This document shows, in pieces, positions 1-10,069 of a stretch of 64,000 nucleotides of DNA. Within the stretch, counting starts at the first letter, position 1; the number at the start of each line of letters is the position of its first letter. The stretch comes from Zoroaster sp. YZ-2022 (taxonomy: Eukaryota; Echinodermata; Asteroidea; Forcipulatida; Zoroasteridae), in the NCBI GenBank assembly GCA_029582265.1, contig CM055827.1:2899423-2963422 (forward strand), written 5' to 3'. Under the pieces are notes generated by a model, which was not told where the DNA came from, searched no databases, and saw only the letters and a list, made by a program, of their open reading frames with translations. A program made the translations under genes and the position numbers.

Positions 1-364
1 AATTACTTTCTTTTTAAAAAGGGTTGAAAATATTTACCATTTTGTTTTGTCTTTAACGTTAGATGGTAATAATTACTAGATCAAAAGTTTTTAAAAATCG
101 CCCCTTTTTTGTACATTTTCTCAAAAAGCAAAATGGAGTAGATTATTCAAGGGAAATATAGAGACAAAATCCACTCCAAAAAGAATTGTCAGTGGAAATG
201 GCAATGGTTTGAAGAATGTGTTTTTATTAACTAGGCCTACAATAGAACAAAATAATGTCCACATAGGGTATGTTTGATGTTGTCTTTTACACTGTAACCA
301 TTCACAGTACATGCAGAGATAATTCCATGACCATGTGTGTTGTATAATGCACGTAAAGTGGATT
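1..364. other. No gene seen; AT-rich flank
   Basis: AT-rich sequence upstream of the SINE. No splice-flanked coding segment, RNA gene or inverted repeat could be supported on either strand. Confidence 0.5.
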
Positions 365-716
365 GTCGTGGCCGAGCGGTCTAGCGCACTGAACTCAAGT
401 TCTGGTGTTGCCAGCAGCAGAGTGTGGGTTCGAGCCCCAGCCGTGACACCTGTGTCCTTGAGCAAGACACGTAACCATAATTGCTTCTCTCCACCCAGGG
501 GTTAAATGGGTACCTGTGAAGGCAGAGATGGTTTGCTCTCTATGCGCTAGAAATGGCAGCAATTGAGCTGTATACTCCCCAGAGAGCTGAGATGGTTTCA
601 GGAATGATTTGAGCCTTATGAGCCTTATGAGCAGGGATAATAATATAATGCGCCTTGAGCGCCACTTAGTTGGTGGATACGTGCGCTATATAAATCTATA
701 CATTATTATTATTAGT
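365..716 (+). mobile_element. tRNA-Leu-derived SINE with LINE-like 3' tail
   Basis: The first 84 bases (365-448) fold like a tRNA-Leu(CAA). They have a 7-bp acceptor stem with two G-U pairs, a pol III A box TGGCCGAGCGG at 369-379, a CTCAAGT anticodon loop and a B box GGTTCGAGCCC at 427-437. A body of about 200 bp follows, then a tail with GCGCCTTGAG, GTGCGCTATATAAATC and a short (ATT)n end. The same tail pattern closes the LINE fragment at 21921-21970, so the SINE probably borrows that LINE's retrotransposition machinery. The anticodon stem is decayed and a long unrelated body follows, so this is a SINE and not a working tRNA gene. Confidence 0.85.
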
Positions 717-1216
717 GGTCTTGTCGTACCTTCTCACCACCACTACATCAACTCCCATTAACTTTGTGTGAGGCAAGTAGGTTTTGGTAGCAATAATAGC
801 AGTAACACATAATCTGATAGATAGAAAGGATTTATTTTTCATTTATTATAATGCCTTAGAAAAATGCTGCATCGTTTTTCCAGTGTGCTCAGTTCATACA
901 GGGTCATCTTGTCAATTAATCAATCAATCAATCAATCAATCAGTCGTTATATTTACATGTATAAGGCACCATTCCAATGGTCATTGCTCATGACATCATC
1001 ACTGTGGACGGCTTGAACATTTGGATATGCAGTTGATGATCATTGCACACTGTGCATGTTCAAATCTTGCTATACATTATTCACAAATTATACGCTGTCC
1101 AAATTATTTGCTGTCCGACTTATTTTATACTCTCCAAATTAATTGTTATTTCTATCAAGTATCATTGAGGTTGTTTTCCTTATTCTTAGAAGCATCATAC
1201 AGGTTTGTCTTCTAGG
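717..1216. other. Non-coding stretch with (AATC)n microsatellite
   Basis: No coding segment is supported. A short AATC tetranucleotide run lies at 918-942. A pyrimidine tract ending in TTGTCTTCTAG at about 1205-1215 looks like a 3' splice site and would start the 5' UTR part of the exon that follows. Confidence 0.4.
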
Positions 1217-1248
1217 GTAAAGTTCACAGTGAGTCAAAGCGTCACAAA

Positions 1249-1455
1249 ATGGAGACCAGAGACAAGACTTTGCGCCAGCAGTTCCAGGCACTGCAGGAAC
1301 AGCAGCGAAAGAAACTAATGAGACGTAAACAACGACAGGAAGAGAAGAATAAGAAAGAAGCCGCCTGCAAGGAGGGGGATGAGAGAGGATGGCCAAAGAT
1401 GAAGGAAGGGTCTAATCTAGGAGGCCTGGGATTGAATGATGACCTTGACCTCAAG
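1249..1455 (+). CDS. CCDC13: CCDC13 exon, N-terminal coding part
   Basis: Coiled-coil domain-containing protein 13, a centriolar-satellite/cilium-associated protein in vertebrates. The segment gives 69 codons from ATG at 1249 to a CAAG|GTCAGT donor after 1455. The start TLRQQFQALQEQQRKKL and the charged K/R/E/Q-rich helix that follows resemble the N terminus of CCDC13. A likely acceptor at 1215 puts 5' UTR in the same exon, so an upstream non-coding exon is expected. The exon ends in phase 0 and joins the next exon in frame, and the following two exons continue the same family alignment. This start is preferred because it is the first ATG after the acceptor and lies at the conserved N terminus. 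Identification is from memory of the family, not from a search. Confidence 0.75.
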
Positions 1456-1921
1456 GTCAGTGGTTCAAGCCCTTTACAAATTAGTCTAAGGGTTGTCAAA
1501 TTTAAAAAAGAAATCTGTAGATGTCGAAGGCTGCACTGTCAGTTCATACTTTCCTTGACACATGATTTGTCATTTAAAATTGTTAATAAATTATTCACAT
1601 GGTAAGTTTGCTTCGAGCACTCACAATGTGAAGCTTCGCTAGATGTTGATTGGCCAGCTAATTTGGGTACAAGAAATTTGAAATAATTTGATGGATTATT
1701 GCGACTTGAAAATATTTAGCAAAATTTGATGTTTTCTGACAATTACTGTATATATAACCCGTGTTTTTGAATGTCTGTGCAAAAAAGAGAAGTTACAGGA
1801 TTGTCCACTGAAAATCTAAATTAATGTATATTATGTGTATAGTTTGCATCATACATTTTGCTGAGTGATCATTTTTATTGTAACATTTACGGATCACGTT
1901 TCAATTTCTTTGATCTTCTAG

Positions 1922-1993
1922 CTAAGTGAACCTGTCTCTAATGATGTTAAGTATGACGCGGAACTTACCGACCATCTCAATGGCCAAATAAGG
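1922..1993 (+). CDS. CCDC13: CCDC13 second coding exon
   Basis: 72 bases (24 codons) between the acceptor TTGATCTTCTAG and the donor AAGG|GTAAGT. It starts and ends in phase 0 and encodes LSEPVSNDVKYDAELTDHLN and four more residues, corresponding to the acidic segment before the first coiled coil in CCDC13. It is too short to stand out as an open frame. Consensus splice sites, phase agreement with both neighbours and family position support it. Confidence 0.7.
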
Positions 1994-2026
1994 GTAAGTT
2001 ACAGACTACCAGGGATATGTTTTAAG

Positions 2027-2565
2027 TAGTGCTGTGCCGGGTATCCGGATACCTGATCGAAACTGTCATTACCCATTCCATTTTTCGGTTCCAATTACCT
2101 GTAAACGACTTTTTAAAATCTGTCACTCTTGAACAATGTAATGTTTACACTTTTACAGACAATTATCTTTAAATTCAAGAGATTACACTACAATAAAGCC
2201 TTTGTAGTATTTTATGGACATTTTCCATACATTTTTCTCCAACTGTTTGTGATACATTGTATCGAATCGTTAAAGCTGCAAAGGGCCTGACAGCAGCTGC
2301 TTCAAACAACTTATCAAACCAGCAGTACAGGTGGGAATATTTACCTATTGTTTTAATAAAAGCGACACAGTAACGAAAAGATTGATTTAAGTATGGTATC
2401 CTCTGTATTATAAAGGTCAAGTTTGTTACCATTTACAGTACATGTATTTGTGCACCACCAGAGGCATGTTTTCAAAAATAAAAAATGAAATCAGGTATCT
2501 GGGTATCTTAAGTTTCCTGATTTCGGGTACCCGGTTCCAAAAATATTCAAAAACGCACACCCCTA
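2027..2565. mobile_element. hAT-like non-autonomous element
   Basis: The left end TAGTGCTGTGCCGG and the inverted right end TAGGGGTGTGCGT are imperfect terminal inverted repeats. The flanking 8-mers gttttaag and gttttcaa match at six of eight positions, as expected for an old hAT 8-bp target duplication. Sub-terminal GGGTATCC/GGGTACCCGG motifs recur in inverted orientation. No transposase is encoded. A related copy, split by later insertions, lies at 21276-21420 and 29995-30069. It sits in a CCDC13 intron. Confidence 0.55.
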
Positions 2566-3047
2566 GTTTTCAATGACCATGACTAACGTCATTCATGACT
2601 ACAAAACAAATTCATTGACCTGTGTGAATAACACCTAACGTGACTTGGACCTTGGGAGCTGTATTTCACATGCAGAGGTTCAGTATTCTATCTGAACAAT
2701 TAAATGTTTACAGTTTTGCATGAAACTGCCAAAACTTCCATCTAAGATGCTTTCATCTTAGAGAAAAACAAGTATTTCAAAATTGAATTAAAAAAAAATT
2801 GCTGTCTCGCAATATTTTTAAAAACCGTTGATCACAGTTTTTCATAAAACTTACTCGATGATGGTATCAAACATCAATGGATATTTTGTCTAAGATGCTT
2901 GAAAGTAAATTAAATTAATAAAATCATTTCCCAACTGAATTGATTTCTAAATAAGATCAAAATTCTTTGTTAGAAATAGAATGAGTTAAGTTTGTATATT
3001 TGCAGATTAACAAATTTGCATGTTTTTTCCCGACAATGTTCTCATTA

Positions 3048-3170
3048 ACGACACAACATAATAAGCTGAAACTTTCAATTCATTGTTAGTTGTTAAATCT
3101 CTATCTTGAATCAAACATAAGCATACTTGAAGAAGCATTTTTGTCAACATTATCAATGTTATACCTTCTC
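3048..3170 (+). repeat. Intronic duplicated segment, copy 1
   Basis: About 120 bases that recur, diverged, at 4767-4900. Shared landmarks are ATAAGCT, TCTTGAATCAAACAT and AACATTATNAATGTT. Both lie in the CCDC13 intron, 1.7 kb apart in direct orientation. Function unknown. Confidence 0.5.
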
Positions 3171-3431
3171 TTTACAAAGTTTTCAATGCATCCATTATTA
3201 ATAATACACGGTTAACCAATTCTCAGTTTCCAGTTGATTTATTTGATATTACTGTAGAAACACAAAATGCGATTTAACAATTCACATAACTTGACAAGAT
3301 TATTGCGTGCTTACTTCCTTGTCTCACTTTCTTCTCATTTTTTACACTTGACACATTTTTGAGAATTCCTCCATTCATTGAATCTACGAGTGCCTCAATA
3401 AATACCCACTTCTTCAACTAGTGCAGAATCG

Positions 3432-3541
3432 TAGGAGTAAGGTTTGCAGCTAGTACCATGTAACAATCACATAGGAGTTGTAATAATGATTGCAACTCCT
3501 AAGAGACTGTTTACATGGTGCTACTGTAAACCTTACTCCTA
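3432..3541. repeat. Foldback inverted repeat
   Basis: The arm at 3432-3464 is mirrored with a few mismatches by 3509-3541 (TAGGAGTAAGG versus CCTTACTCCTA), and an inner pair AGGAGTTG/CAACTCCT extends the stem. This gives a near-continuous hairpin of about 110 bases. Part of the flanking sequence (accatgcaaagct) recurs near 9690, suggesting an interspersed MITE family. Confidence 0.5.
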
Positions 3542-4053
3542 CTGGACTTCCACCATGCAAAGCTTCAAATCCTACTTAGTGCAGAATTCAAATTCTAATA
3601 TCAAAGATCAGGGATGAGTCTTTTCAGTGAGTTAGTTGAATTCAGTAATTTAATTTCAATTTCACATACAGCACTCGAGCTTGATGTGTTATTATTTGAT
3701 TTTTGGAAAATAATTAATTGTTATCCACCATTTAAAAAAATTATTTGATGATATACATTTGTTTGATAATTATATGTATTTGTACAAAGAATGAAAAAAA
3801 AAATACTTAGTTTTATTGCACTGAGAAGTTTTTTGACCAAAACGTTTTTGGCCTACACAACGTTAATGGGGGGAATGGTTTAGTTTGTGATAGGTGCGCT
3901 ATCACTGATGATGCACAGAGCTAATAACATGTATGCCGTTTCATGAACAAGTGCAAACACCTTAAATACTATGCAACTTACAAGCAGCATTGAATACTAA
4001 CTATAAGTAACATTAGCAATGATATTAATAACATAAATACCTTCAAACACTAA

Positions 4054-4169
4054 CCATGCTGAATGCAACAGAACATAACAAATGTTAAAATCTTGTTGGA
4101 TCATGTTGAAGTGAGCAGACAGCAGAAGATCTTTTGTTCTTGCTGATGGATCTTGTTGCATTCAGCAGG
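4054..4169. mobile_element. Short MITE with TGCTGAATGCAACA ends
   Basis: Inverted ends TGCTGAATGCAACA (4054-4070) and TGTTGCATTCAGCA (4153-4169) enclose about 80 bases. The interior (ctttTGTTCTTGC near the right arm) and both ends recur at 39725-39820, so this is a dispersed family with at least two members here. No target duplication is clear. Confidence 0.5.
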
Positions 4170-4277
4170 CTTCACACTTGGCCAACTGATAGATTATGTT
4201 GGATTGAGTAGTGTGTCCAGCCAGTTAGTTAGTTAGTTATTGAAGGGTTAATTAATCAAATACATTAAATCGGTTAA

Positions 4278-4492
4278 AGGGACAATATTGTCCAATAAAC
4301 AGGGCATGGAATCGGAGTGCTAGTTTTAGATTAATTCAGTGACTGAAAATAATACCCCACATGATAAGGTCATATTACCATTGCTGCTGCATAAATGAGC
4401 CAGTAATTGTCAGTCACCATGTTCATCTTAAACTAGGACATCAATTCCATGCCCTGTTGAAAGTCTGCTCTGATCGTGACTATATTGTCCCT
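4278..4492. mobile_element. TTAA-target MITE, 215 bp
   Basis: The element starts AGGGACAATAT and ends ATATTGTCCCT, with TTAA on both sides (4274-4277 and 4493-4496). A second inverted pair, CAGGGCATGGAAT/ATTCCATGCCCTG, lies inside. TTAA duplications are typical of piggyBac and Kolobok; the AGGG start resembles the Kolobok-like element at 19695-20383 more than the CCC start of piggyBac. No coding capacity. Confidence 0.7.
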
Positions 4493-4766
4493 TTAAGACA
4501 GAAATATTTACACAGATAATAAATTTACTATCTTAAACGAAAGGTATAGAATGGATAATTTAAAAAATAACCAAATGGTCAAATGTTAATATGTAAAACT
4601 TACTTGGTGCGTAAAATCTAAATAATGGTGTCTATCTTCTCTACAAATACTTTTGTCTGATGTGCAGTCATTTTTAAGAAAAGTTAAATCATTGTTAATA
4701 AAGTTATTGGAAAGAAATCTAAATTCCCTACAAAATCTGATTGCATTTTCACTGTTTTGTTGGTAA

Positions 4767-4900
4767 TGACACAATGTAATAAGCTTAAACTTGTCACGGG
4801 TTGGTTGTTTAATATTTATCTTGAATCAAACATTCATAGCATACACTGTTGAAGCAGTTTTTTTCCAACATTATTAATGTTGTATTTTCCTTTTTGAAAA
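4767..4900 (+). repeat. Intronic duplicated segment, copy 2
   Basis: Diverged second copy of 3048-3170, same orientation, with small insertions relative to copy 1. Confidence 0.5.
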
Positions 4901-5268
4901 ACACTATTCTAATTATATCATGAATCTAGCACAAACTGAAATGGGTGAGGCCATTCTTAAGGCTTTGTTCCCTATCATGGAAATAAAAAAGAAAAAATGA
5001 TAATGCACGTAGTTATTTACAAAAATCCAGCCAACTTTCTCTATTCTTCTGTCATGTACAACTTACATAAAAGTCACTGTCTAACAGACCTTCTTAATAA
5101 TACCATGATCTTCTTTAATATTTTAAAACAAAATATTAATTTTGTTTTATTTTGTCTTGTACTTGGCTTTTTGTAACCTTTTAACTTATTTGTTAGATGA
5201 TGTCATTGATGTGATCTATGACATAATATATTTACAAAAGTTCTCAAACTGTGCCAGGCACAAAATGT

Positions 5269-5632
5269 AGACCTGTCTATGACAAGAAACCATTTAAATC
5301 TGATATCTTGAGATATCAGCAGAAACATTCTTAATTTGATTTATTTTTAAATAAAGCACTAGCATTACATCTCAAATCTTATTCATCTGAAAATTAAAAC
5401 ATAGTACAAAATGTACCAACTCTGCATACAAATACACACACTTTTGCCCGGCATGAAATCACCCTGGTACTCTAAAGGTCACGCAAAGTGTAAACAAGAC
5501 ACATGGTCTATATATTGTAAATGTACACTTGTCTATGACAAGAAAACAAAATCTTATATTTTGAGATATCAGCAGAAAAATTCATAATTTGTTTTGTTTT
5601 TAATAAGGCACTGACATTACATTTCAAATCTT
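5269..5632 (+). repeat. Direct duplication, two copies of about 112 bp
   Basis: Copies at 5269-5380 and 5522-5632 share GTCTATGACAAGAAA, TTGAGATATCAGCAGAAA and CATTACAT-TCAAATCTT, with about 20% difference. They lie about 252 bases apart in the CCDC13 intron. No coding or TE feature was recognised. Confidence 0.55.
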
Positions 5633-6283
5633 GGTCTATATAATTTGTAAATGTTATCTATTGTTATTGTTCATTGACCTTCTGACCTTGTATTTTGACC
5701 TTTTGGGTCACAAAGTACATGTAAAACAATTCTATTCCTGTCTATGCAAGTGTGTTCCTCATGCTTTGGGTGTGTTAATTCTTTGAGGACATTTGTTGGT
5801 GTTTATATGTTAATGAATTTGCATATTCATGAGCATATCTGTGATGTCATAATAGGATCAGATGCAATATCATTGTTTGTTTGTGCATATGTACAAGTTG
5901 ATTGAAATCCTGGTCACATTACACTTGTCAATTCTCTGAATTTTATCAGTCACTAAACTTGTTGAGTAACCACTTATTTCCTTTTGTTTGGTTACACATA
6001 TCTAAAAAAAATAAAATAAAAAATAAAAACCAGCGCCCTCATTTGTCAATAATCAACATGAACACATGTGGTTATAGTACACTCAGTTTTCACTGTATGT
6101 CAAAAATTGACCTTAAAGTTGTCAAATACTGTCCAGAATCAGTGAGTTCAAAAGCTAGGTAAATGTACATGGTATTTGTTTGTAATTTGATACCAATATC
6201 ATTTATAGGAAAACTTATAATATTTTAGTTTTCCCAGCCGCTATTACCCTCTGCTGTTGTTTTTATTCAACTATTACTATTAG

Positions 6284-6389
6284 GAGCTGAAAGATGATAC
6301 AGGAAGGCTGTACAAACTGCTGAGTGAGAGAGACTATGAGATCAGAAAGCTGAAGAAGCAGAGAGATGAGGATAGACTAGCCCTTGGTG
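6284..6389 (+). CDS. CCDC13: CCDC13 third coding exon (coiled coil)
   Basis: 106 bases between the acceptor TTACTATTAG and the donor GGTG|GTGAGT. It begins in phase 0, matching the preceding exon, and ends in phase 1. It encodes a charged coiled-coil segment with GRLYKLLSERDYEIRKLKKQ, the most recognisable CCDC13 motif in the window. Downstream exons were not found before the Penelope insertion or further on. The gene may continue with very large introns, or the later region may belong to another locus. The protein is a structural coiled-coil factor; no enzymatic residues are expected. Confidence 0.78.
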
Positions 6390-7387
6390 GTGAGTAGAGA
6401 TCAAAGGTCAACCAAGATCAAAAGGTCAAATGTGTTTTGAATTTTTCTAAGGCTCCAAAACTAATAACAAATGTCCACTAAGTGTACATTATTGTGTGAA
6501 ATATCTGATTTCCTTTTACAAGGAAAATCAAAGTTTACCGACTAAAAAGATTACTGGTGAAACAGTAAAACACAAGAAAATTTCATCTTTAAATTAATAT
6601 ATCAGTCATGTGGTTACACGTCACCTGACTCAAAAACATTTGCAATGTGATAGTAATAATAGCAAAGTATCATATAAAAATAAGCATTGTTCACTTATAA
6701 CTCCAAATCCATTGAACACTTATGAAATTACTTCATAAAGATCAGGAAAAAGAATTATAAATCAATCGGGGGATGCTTTGAACAGATTATGGGTTATTAC
6801 ATTTGGGAGAAACAAATTGAACATTTTCTTTTTATGTGTCTCACTAAGCACATATTAACAATTGACCTTTCCCCATTTTGAGAGGGGTCATGTCTTAAGG
6901 AAACTAAACAACAAACATTTTATGATCTAAACTCAGTAAAATATTGAAAAAAAGGTCACTTCCTCTGAATTGCTTTTGTCTCGAATTCAGTAAAGCCTTT
7001 AATGTCCACTGGAGGAAAAACAAATGCCCCTCTTATGTTTAAAAATCACATTCCTGATGTTGTCCTTGTAAAGACCCCCCCCCCATTCAGTGGACAAAAT
7101 CACCCGAGTATTGGCCAGAAATTGTGTTAATAACACCAAAAATATTGATGCTGTTGCACATGTGTGTAAATGTACGAGGGGCCATTTGTTTCCCCCAGTA
7201 CACCTATAGGTAAAATGGTTCATACAAAAATACTTTGTACAATATTTTACTTTGGGCTGAGATAATTAAACTTACATGTATGTTGTTTATTTTCCTTATT
7301 ACATGACCTCTGTAAAATTGGGGAAATATCAATTATTAATATTTGCCCAAATCCCCTCTTTAAATATCTCATATTAGACCATTTCAT
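6390..7387. other. Intronic or intergenic, no gene seen
   Basis: Follows the third CCDC13 exon. Contains the dispersed repeat at 6621-6740 and a C8 run near 7076. No further exon with good splice sites was recognised. Confidence 0.4.
6621..6740 (+). repeat. Dispersed repeat, copy 1
   Basis: About 120 bases with CTGACTCAAAAACATTTGCA, GATAGTAATAA and GCAAAGTATCATATAAAA that recur at 13575-13700 in the same orientation. Family unknown. Confidence 0.5.
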
Positions 7388-7759
7388 ACATTATTTTCCC
7401 CCTGAAATGTGTCAAACTCCTGTGGAGTCATCTAACTTGCTAGTAGTTACTTAAAGTAGTACTAGACAGTGTAATCCCTTCTTTAAATACATTATTTTCC
7501 TCCTGAAATGTGCCAAACTCCTGTGGAGTCATCTAACTTGGTAGTAGTTACTTAAAGTAGTATTAGACAGTGTAATCCCTTCTTTAAATACATTATTTTC
7601 CTCCTGAAATGTGTCAAACTCCTGTGGAGTCATCTAACTTGGTAGTAGTTACTTAAAGTAGTACTAGACAGTGTAATCCCTTCTTTAAATACATTATTTT
7701 CCCCCTGAAATGTGCCAATCTCCTGTGGAGTCATCTAACTTGGTAGTAGTTACTTAAAG
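7388..7759 (+). repeat. 101-bp tandem repeat, about 3.7 copies
   Basis: ACATTATTTTCC recurs at 7388, 7489, 7590 and 7691, an exact 101-bp period. Units are highly similar (changes such as CCCCC/CTCC, GTGCCAAAC/GTGTCAAAC). The last unit stops at about 7759 where the Penelope-like element begins, so the insertion probably cut the array. Confidence 0.85.
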
Positions 7760-7765
7760 TACAGT

Positions 7766-9397
7766 TTGTACCGGACAGTTCAAGTCAATGCCAATCAGCA
7801 TACGTGTACTACACGTATACTACACGTGTACTACACGTATGGCCTCTCCATCCAACTCTACCGACATCTCAGACCATCCAGCTCATCCTGCCCTAGGTTC
7901 TTTGGCCAGCCGAAGATTCACAAACCCGATGTTCCTCTCCGCCCTATTGTCGCCTCCAGAGGTTCACCTACGTACAACACAGCCCGTCATTTAGCTAAGA
8001 TCCTCCGACCCTTGGTGGGTCTCACTCAACACCATGTGTCCAACTCCAGTCAGTTCGTTGAGATCACCCAGGGCCTCACACTTCAACCCAGCGACATCTT
8101 GGTTAGTTTTGATGTTGTCTCCCTATTCACTAATGTCCCAACTACAGAGACATGCCTCCTGGTGAAGGACAGACTCGTACAAGATCTTTCTCTTGATGAT
8201 CGCACATCACTCACCCCGGACCAAATTCATGATTTGCTACTAACATGTGTCTCTTCAAGTTGTTTTCAGTTTCAGGGCAAGTTCTACGAGCAGACAGTTG
8301 GGACCTCCATGGGATCCCCTTTATCCCCGGTCCTTGCTGACATTTTCATGGAAGAGTTTGAAAACTCTTCCCTCAACACCGCCGACCTCCAACCCAAGCT
8401 GTGGCTCCGATACGTGGATGACACCTTTGTGGTTTGGCCACACGGCAGAGACACACTCCAGGATTTTCTACAACATCTAAACCAGCAACACCCGAGCATC
8501 AAGTTCACCATGGAAACGGAAGAAGATGACAAGATCGCGTTCCTTGATGTTGGGATTTCCAGAAACGCAGACGGCTCCCTACACCACAACGTCTACAGAA
8601 AGCCCACGCACACAGATCGGTACCTGAACCAGCGCTCCTTCCATCATCCAAGCATCAAGTCATCGGTCAACCGCACGCTCGTACAACGCGCCTACAACAT
8701 TTGTGACAAGGACAGCCTTCCCAAGGAACTACAGCACATCCGAACTACCCTCAAACCCTCAAACGCAACGGTTACAATCCTAACAAGATCAGCACAGCGA
8801 AGCCGGTTCCAAACTCCAAAAGCAAGGTAAGTGATCTAACCCTCTCTGCTTGTCTCCCCTATCTAGGTTCGACGTCTCACAAACTACAACGCATCCTCCG
8901 ACAAGCAGGCATCGATGTGTTCCACTCAGCCCCCAGCAAACTCCAAGGACTTCTACATACCCACAAGGACAAACCGGACCCAAACAACAGAGCGGGAGTC
9001 TACCGGATCCCCTGTGAGTGCGGTAAGGTGTACATCGGGGAAACAAAACGCAACCTCCCCATCAGATTGAAGGAACACCGAGCACACGGCCGCAGAGGAG
9101 ATTTCGAGAAGTCCGCCATCGTCAAGCACTCGCACATCAAGGACCACCAAATCGACTGGCAGGCAGCCCAACTCATCACCCATCGACGCATGGCACCCCA
9201 GACGCATCAGAGAGGCCATCGAGATCGTCAAACACGACACTGTGCCACAGGACATCGGTTTCTTCATCAGCGACATTTGGCGACCCATACTACAGACTGA
9301 AGGATCTTCTATATCCAAAGTCCATAACCAACCCAGACTGAGGGATCCCTATATCCTAAGTCAACCACCCTCCTTCCCTGTGCTTGTTAACAACTGA
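7766..9397 (+). pseudogene. Penelope RT/GIY-YIG protein, frameshifted
   Basis: The reading frame from 7766 shows RT motifs GQPKIHKP (residue 47 on), VSFDVVSLF (113), GTSMGSPLSP (179) and the catalytic YVDD (216-219), then FLDVGISR and YRKPTH. At about 8751-8766 the octamer CCCTCAAA is doubled, shifting the frame. The same protein then continues in another frame through the linker into the GIY-YIG-like domain (GVYRIPC, KVYIGET and RLKEH near 8997-9080). A second shift at about 9185 moves the last 65 or so codons into a third frame, ending with TGA at 9395-9397. Two shifts and a missing N terminus make this copy non-functional. Confidence 0.85.
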
Positions 9398-9555
9398 TTC
9401 AGTTCAGTGAGCACACCTCCTCTCCCTTACACCCAGGATCCTAGTCCCATAGTCTCACAGTTTCCCGCCTGCGCGCCTCAACGAACTAATCCTCCAGCAG
9501 GGGATGATCCTCCAGCAGCCTACTTAAGCAGCAGCAGTTTCAAGAGTCCGGCATT

Positions 9556-9595
9556 CTCCTGAGGACGATCAGAGCATACTGATCGAAACGTCGAG
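9556..9595 (+). ncRNA. Hammerhead-ribozyme-like motif of the Penelope element
   Basis: Reads in order: CTC, core CTGAGGA, C, stem GATCAG-agcata-CTGATC, core GAAAC, GTC, GAG. CTC and GAG pair as stem I, stem II is a perfect 6-bp hairpin, and ACGT at the GAAAC/GTC junction would form a minimal stem III, as in the short hammerheads known in Penelope elements, which may act as dimers. A C-C mismatch at the base of stem II and the short stem I leave activity uncertain. Confidence 0.55.
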
Positions 9596-9625
9596 TTGTA
9601 CCCCCAGTTCTTTTCAGAACTAATT

Positions 9626-10069
9626 ACTACTCAATTGAGATTCTTACATGGTGTCACCGCAATTAGTCTTACTTATCATTCTCACCATGCAAAGCTACAA
9701 GTTTTACCTACACTTATAATGTTCATAGTACGTAAAACCTAACTCACAGAAATATACAAAATTATTGAATCATTATGCGCTGTAAAAAACAGCAAAAAGA
9801 TACTTAAAAATGACAGATATCACTCATAAATTGTCACAGGCATGTTCTTATAGTAATAAAGTTTCTACATAAATATGTGGCGGGTCCTGTCATAAATTCA
9901 TTGTTGCAATTAACTACTGTTAAACCATGCCTTTTAACAATTATTTTGTGAAACATTTCATTTTAAACCATTTGTTTTCCTTTCTGTCAGGAAATATGCA
10001 TTTTCAGATTTCAAAAACATTGCTCGGATTAAAAAAAAAAATTGGACGTTGGACGATGCATTTTTTAGG
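9626..10069. other. No gene seen
   Basis: AT-rich spacer between the Penelope element and the first GPCR copy. The segment 9645-9720 resembles 3515-3600 (ACCATGCAAAGCT shared). No coding segment was recognised. Confidence 0.4.

Larger units (their letters stand above)
7760..9625 (+). mobile_element. Penelope-like element, 5'-truncated
   Basis: Retroelement of the Penelope class: RT followed by a GIY-YIG endonuclease domain, then a 3' region with a hammerhead-like motif. The 5' boundary at the 101-bp repeat is ragged and includes a short triplicated TACACGTRTAC motif at 7800-7840. The RT starts directly at its conserved QPKIHKP motif, so the N-terminal part is missing. The 3' end at about 9625 is approximate. 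Base composition is richer in G+C than its surroundings. Confidence 0.85.

Noticed and set aside
365..448. Functional tRNA-Leu gene
   Set aside because: Promoter boxes are present, but the anticodon stem is decayed and a SINE body with a LINE-like tail follows.
2175..2432. 85-codon minus-strand frame
   Set aside because: Lies inside the hAT-like non-autonomous element and has no recognisable domain.
8826..8867. Intron in the Penelope ORF (AAG|GTAAGT ... CTATCTAG|G)
   Set aside because: The linker reads through this stretch in one open frame that joins directly to the GIY-YIG domain; splicing would break that frame. The frame problem lies upstream at the doubled octamer.
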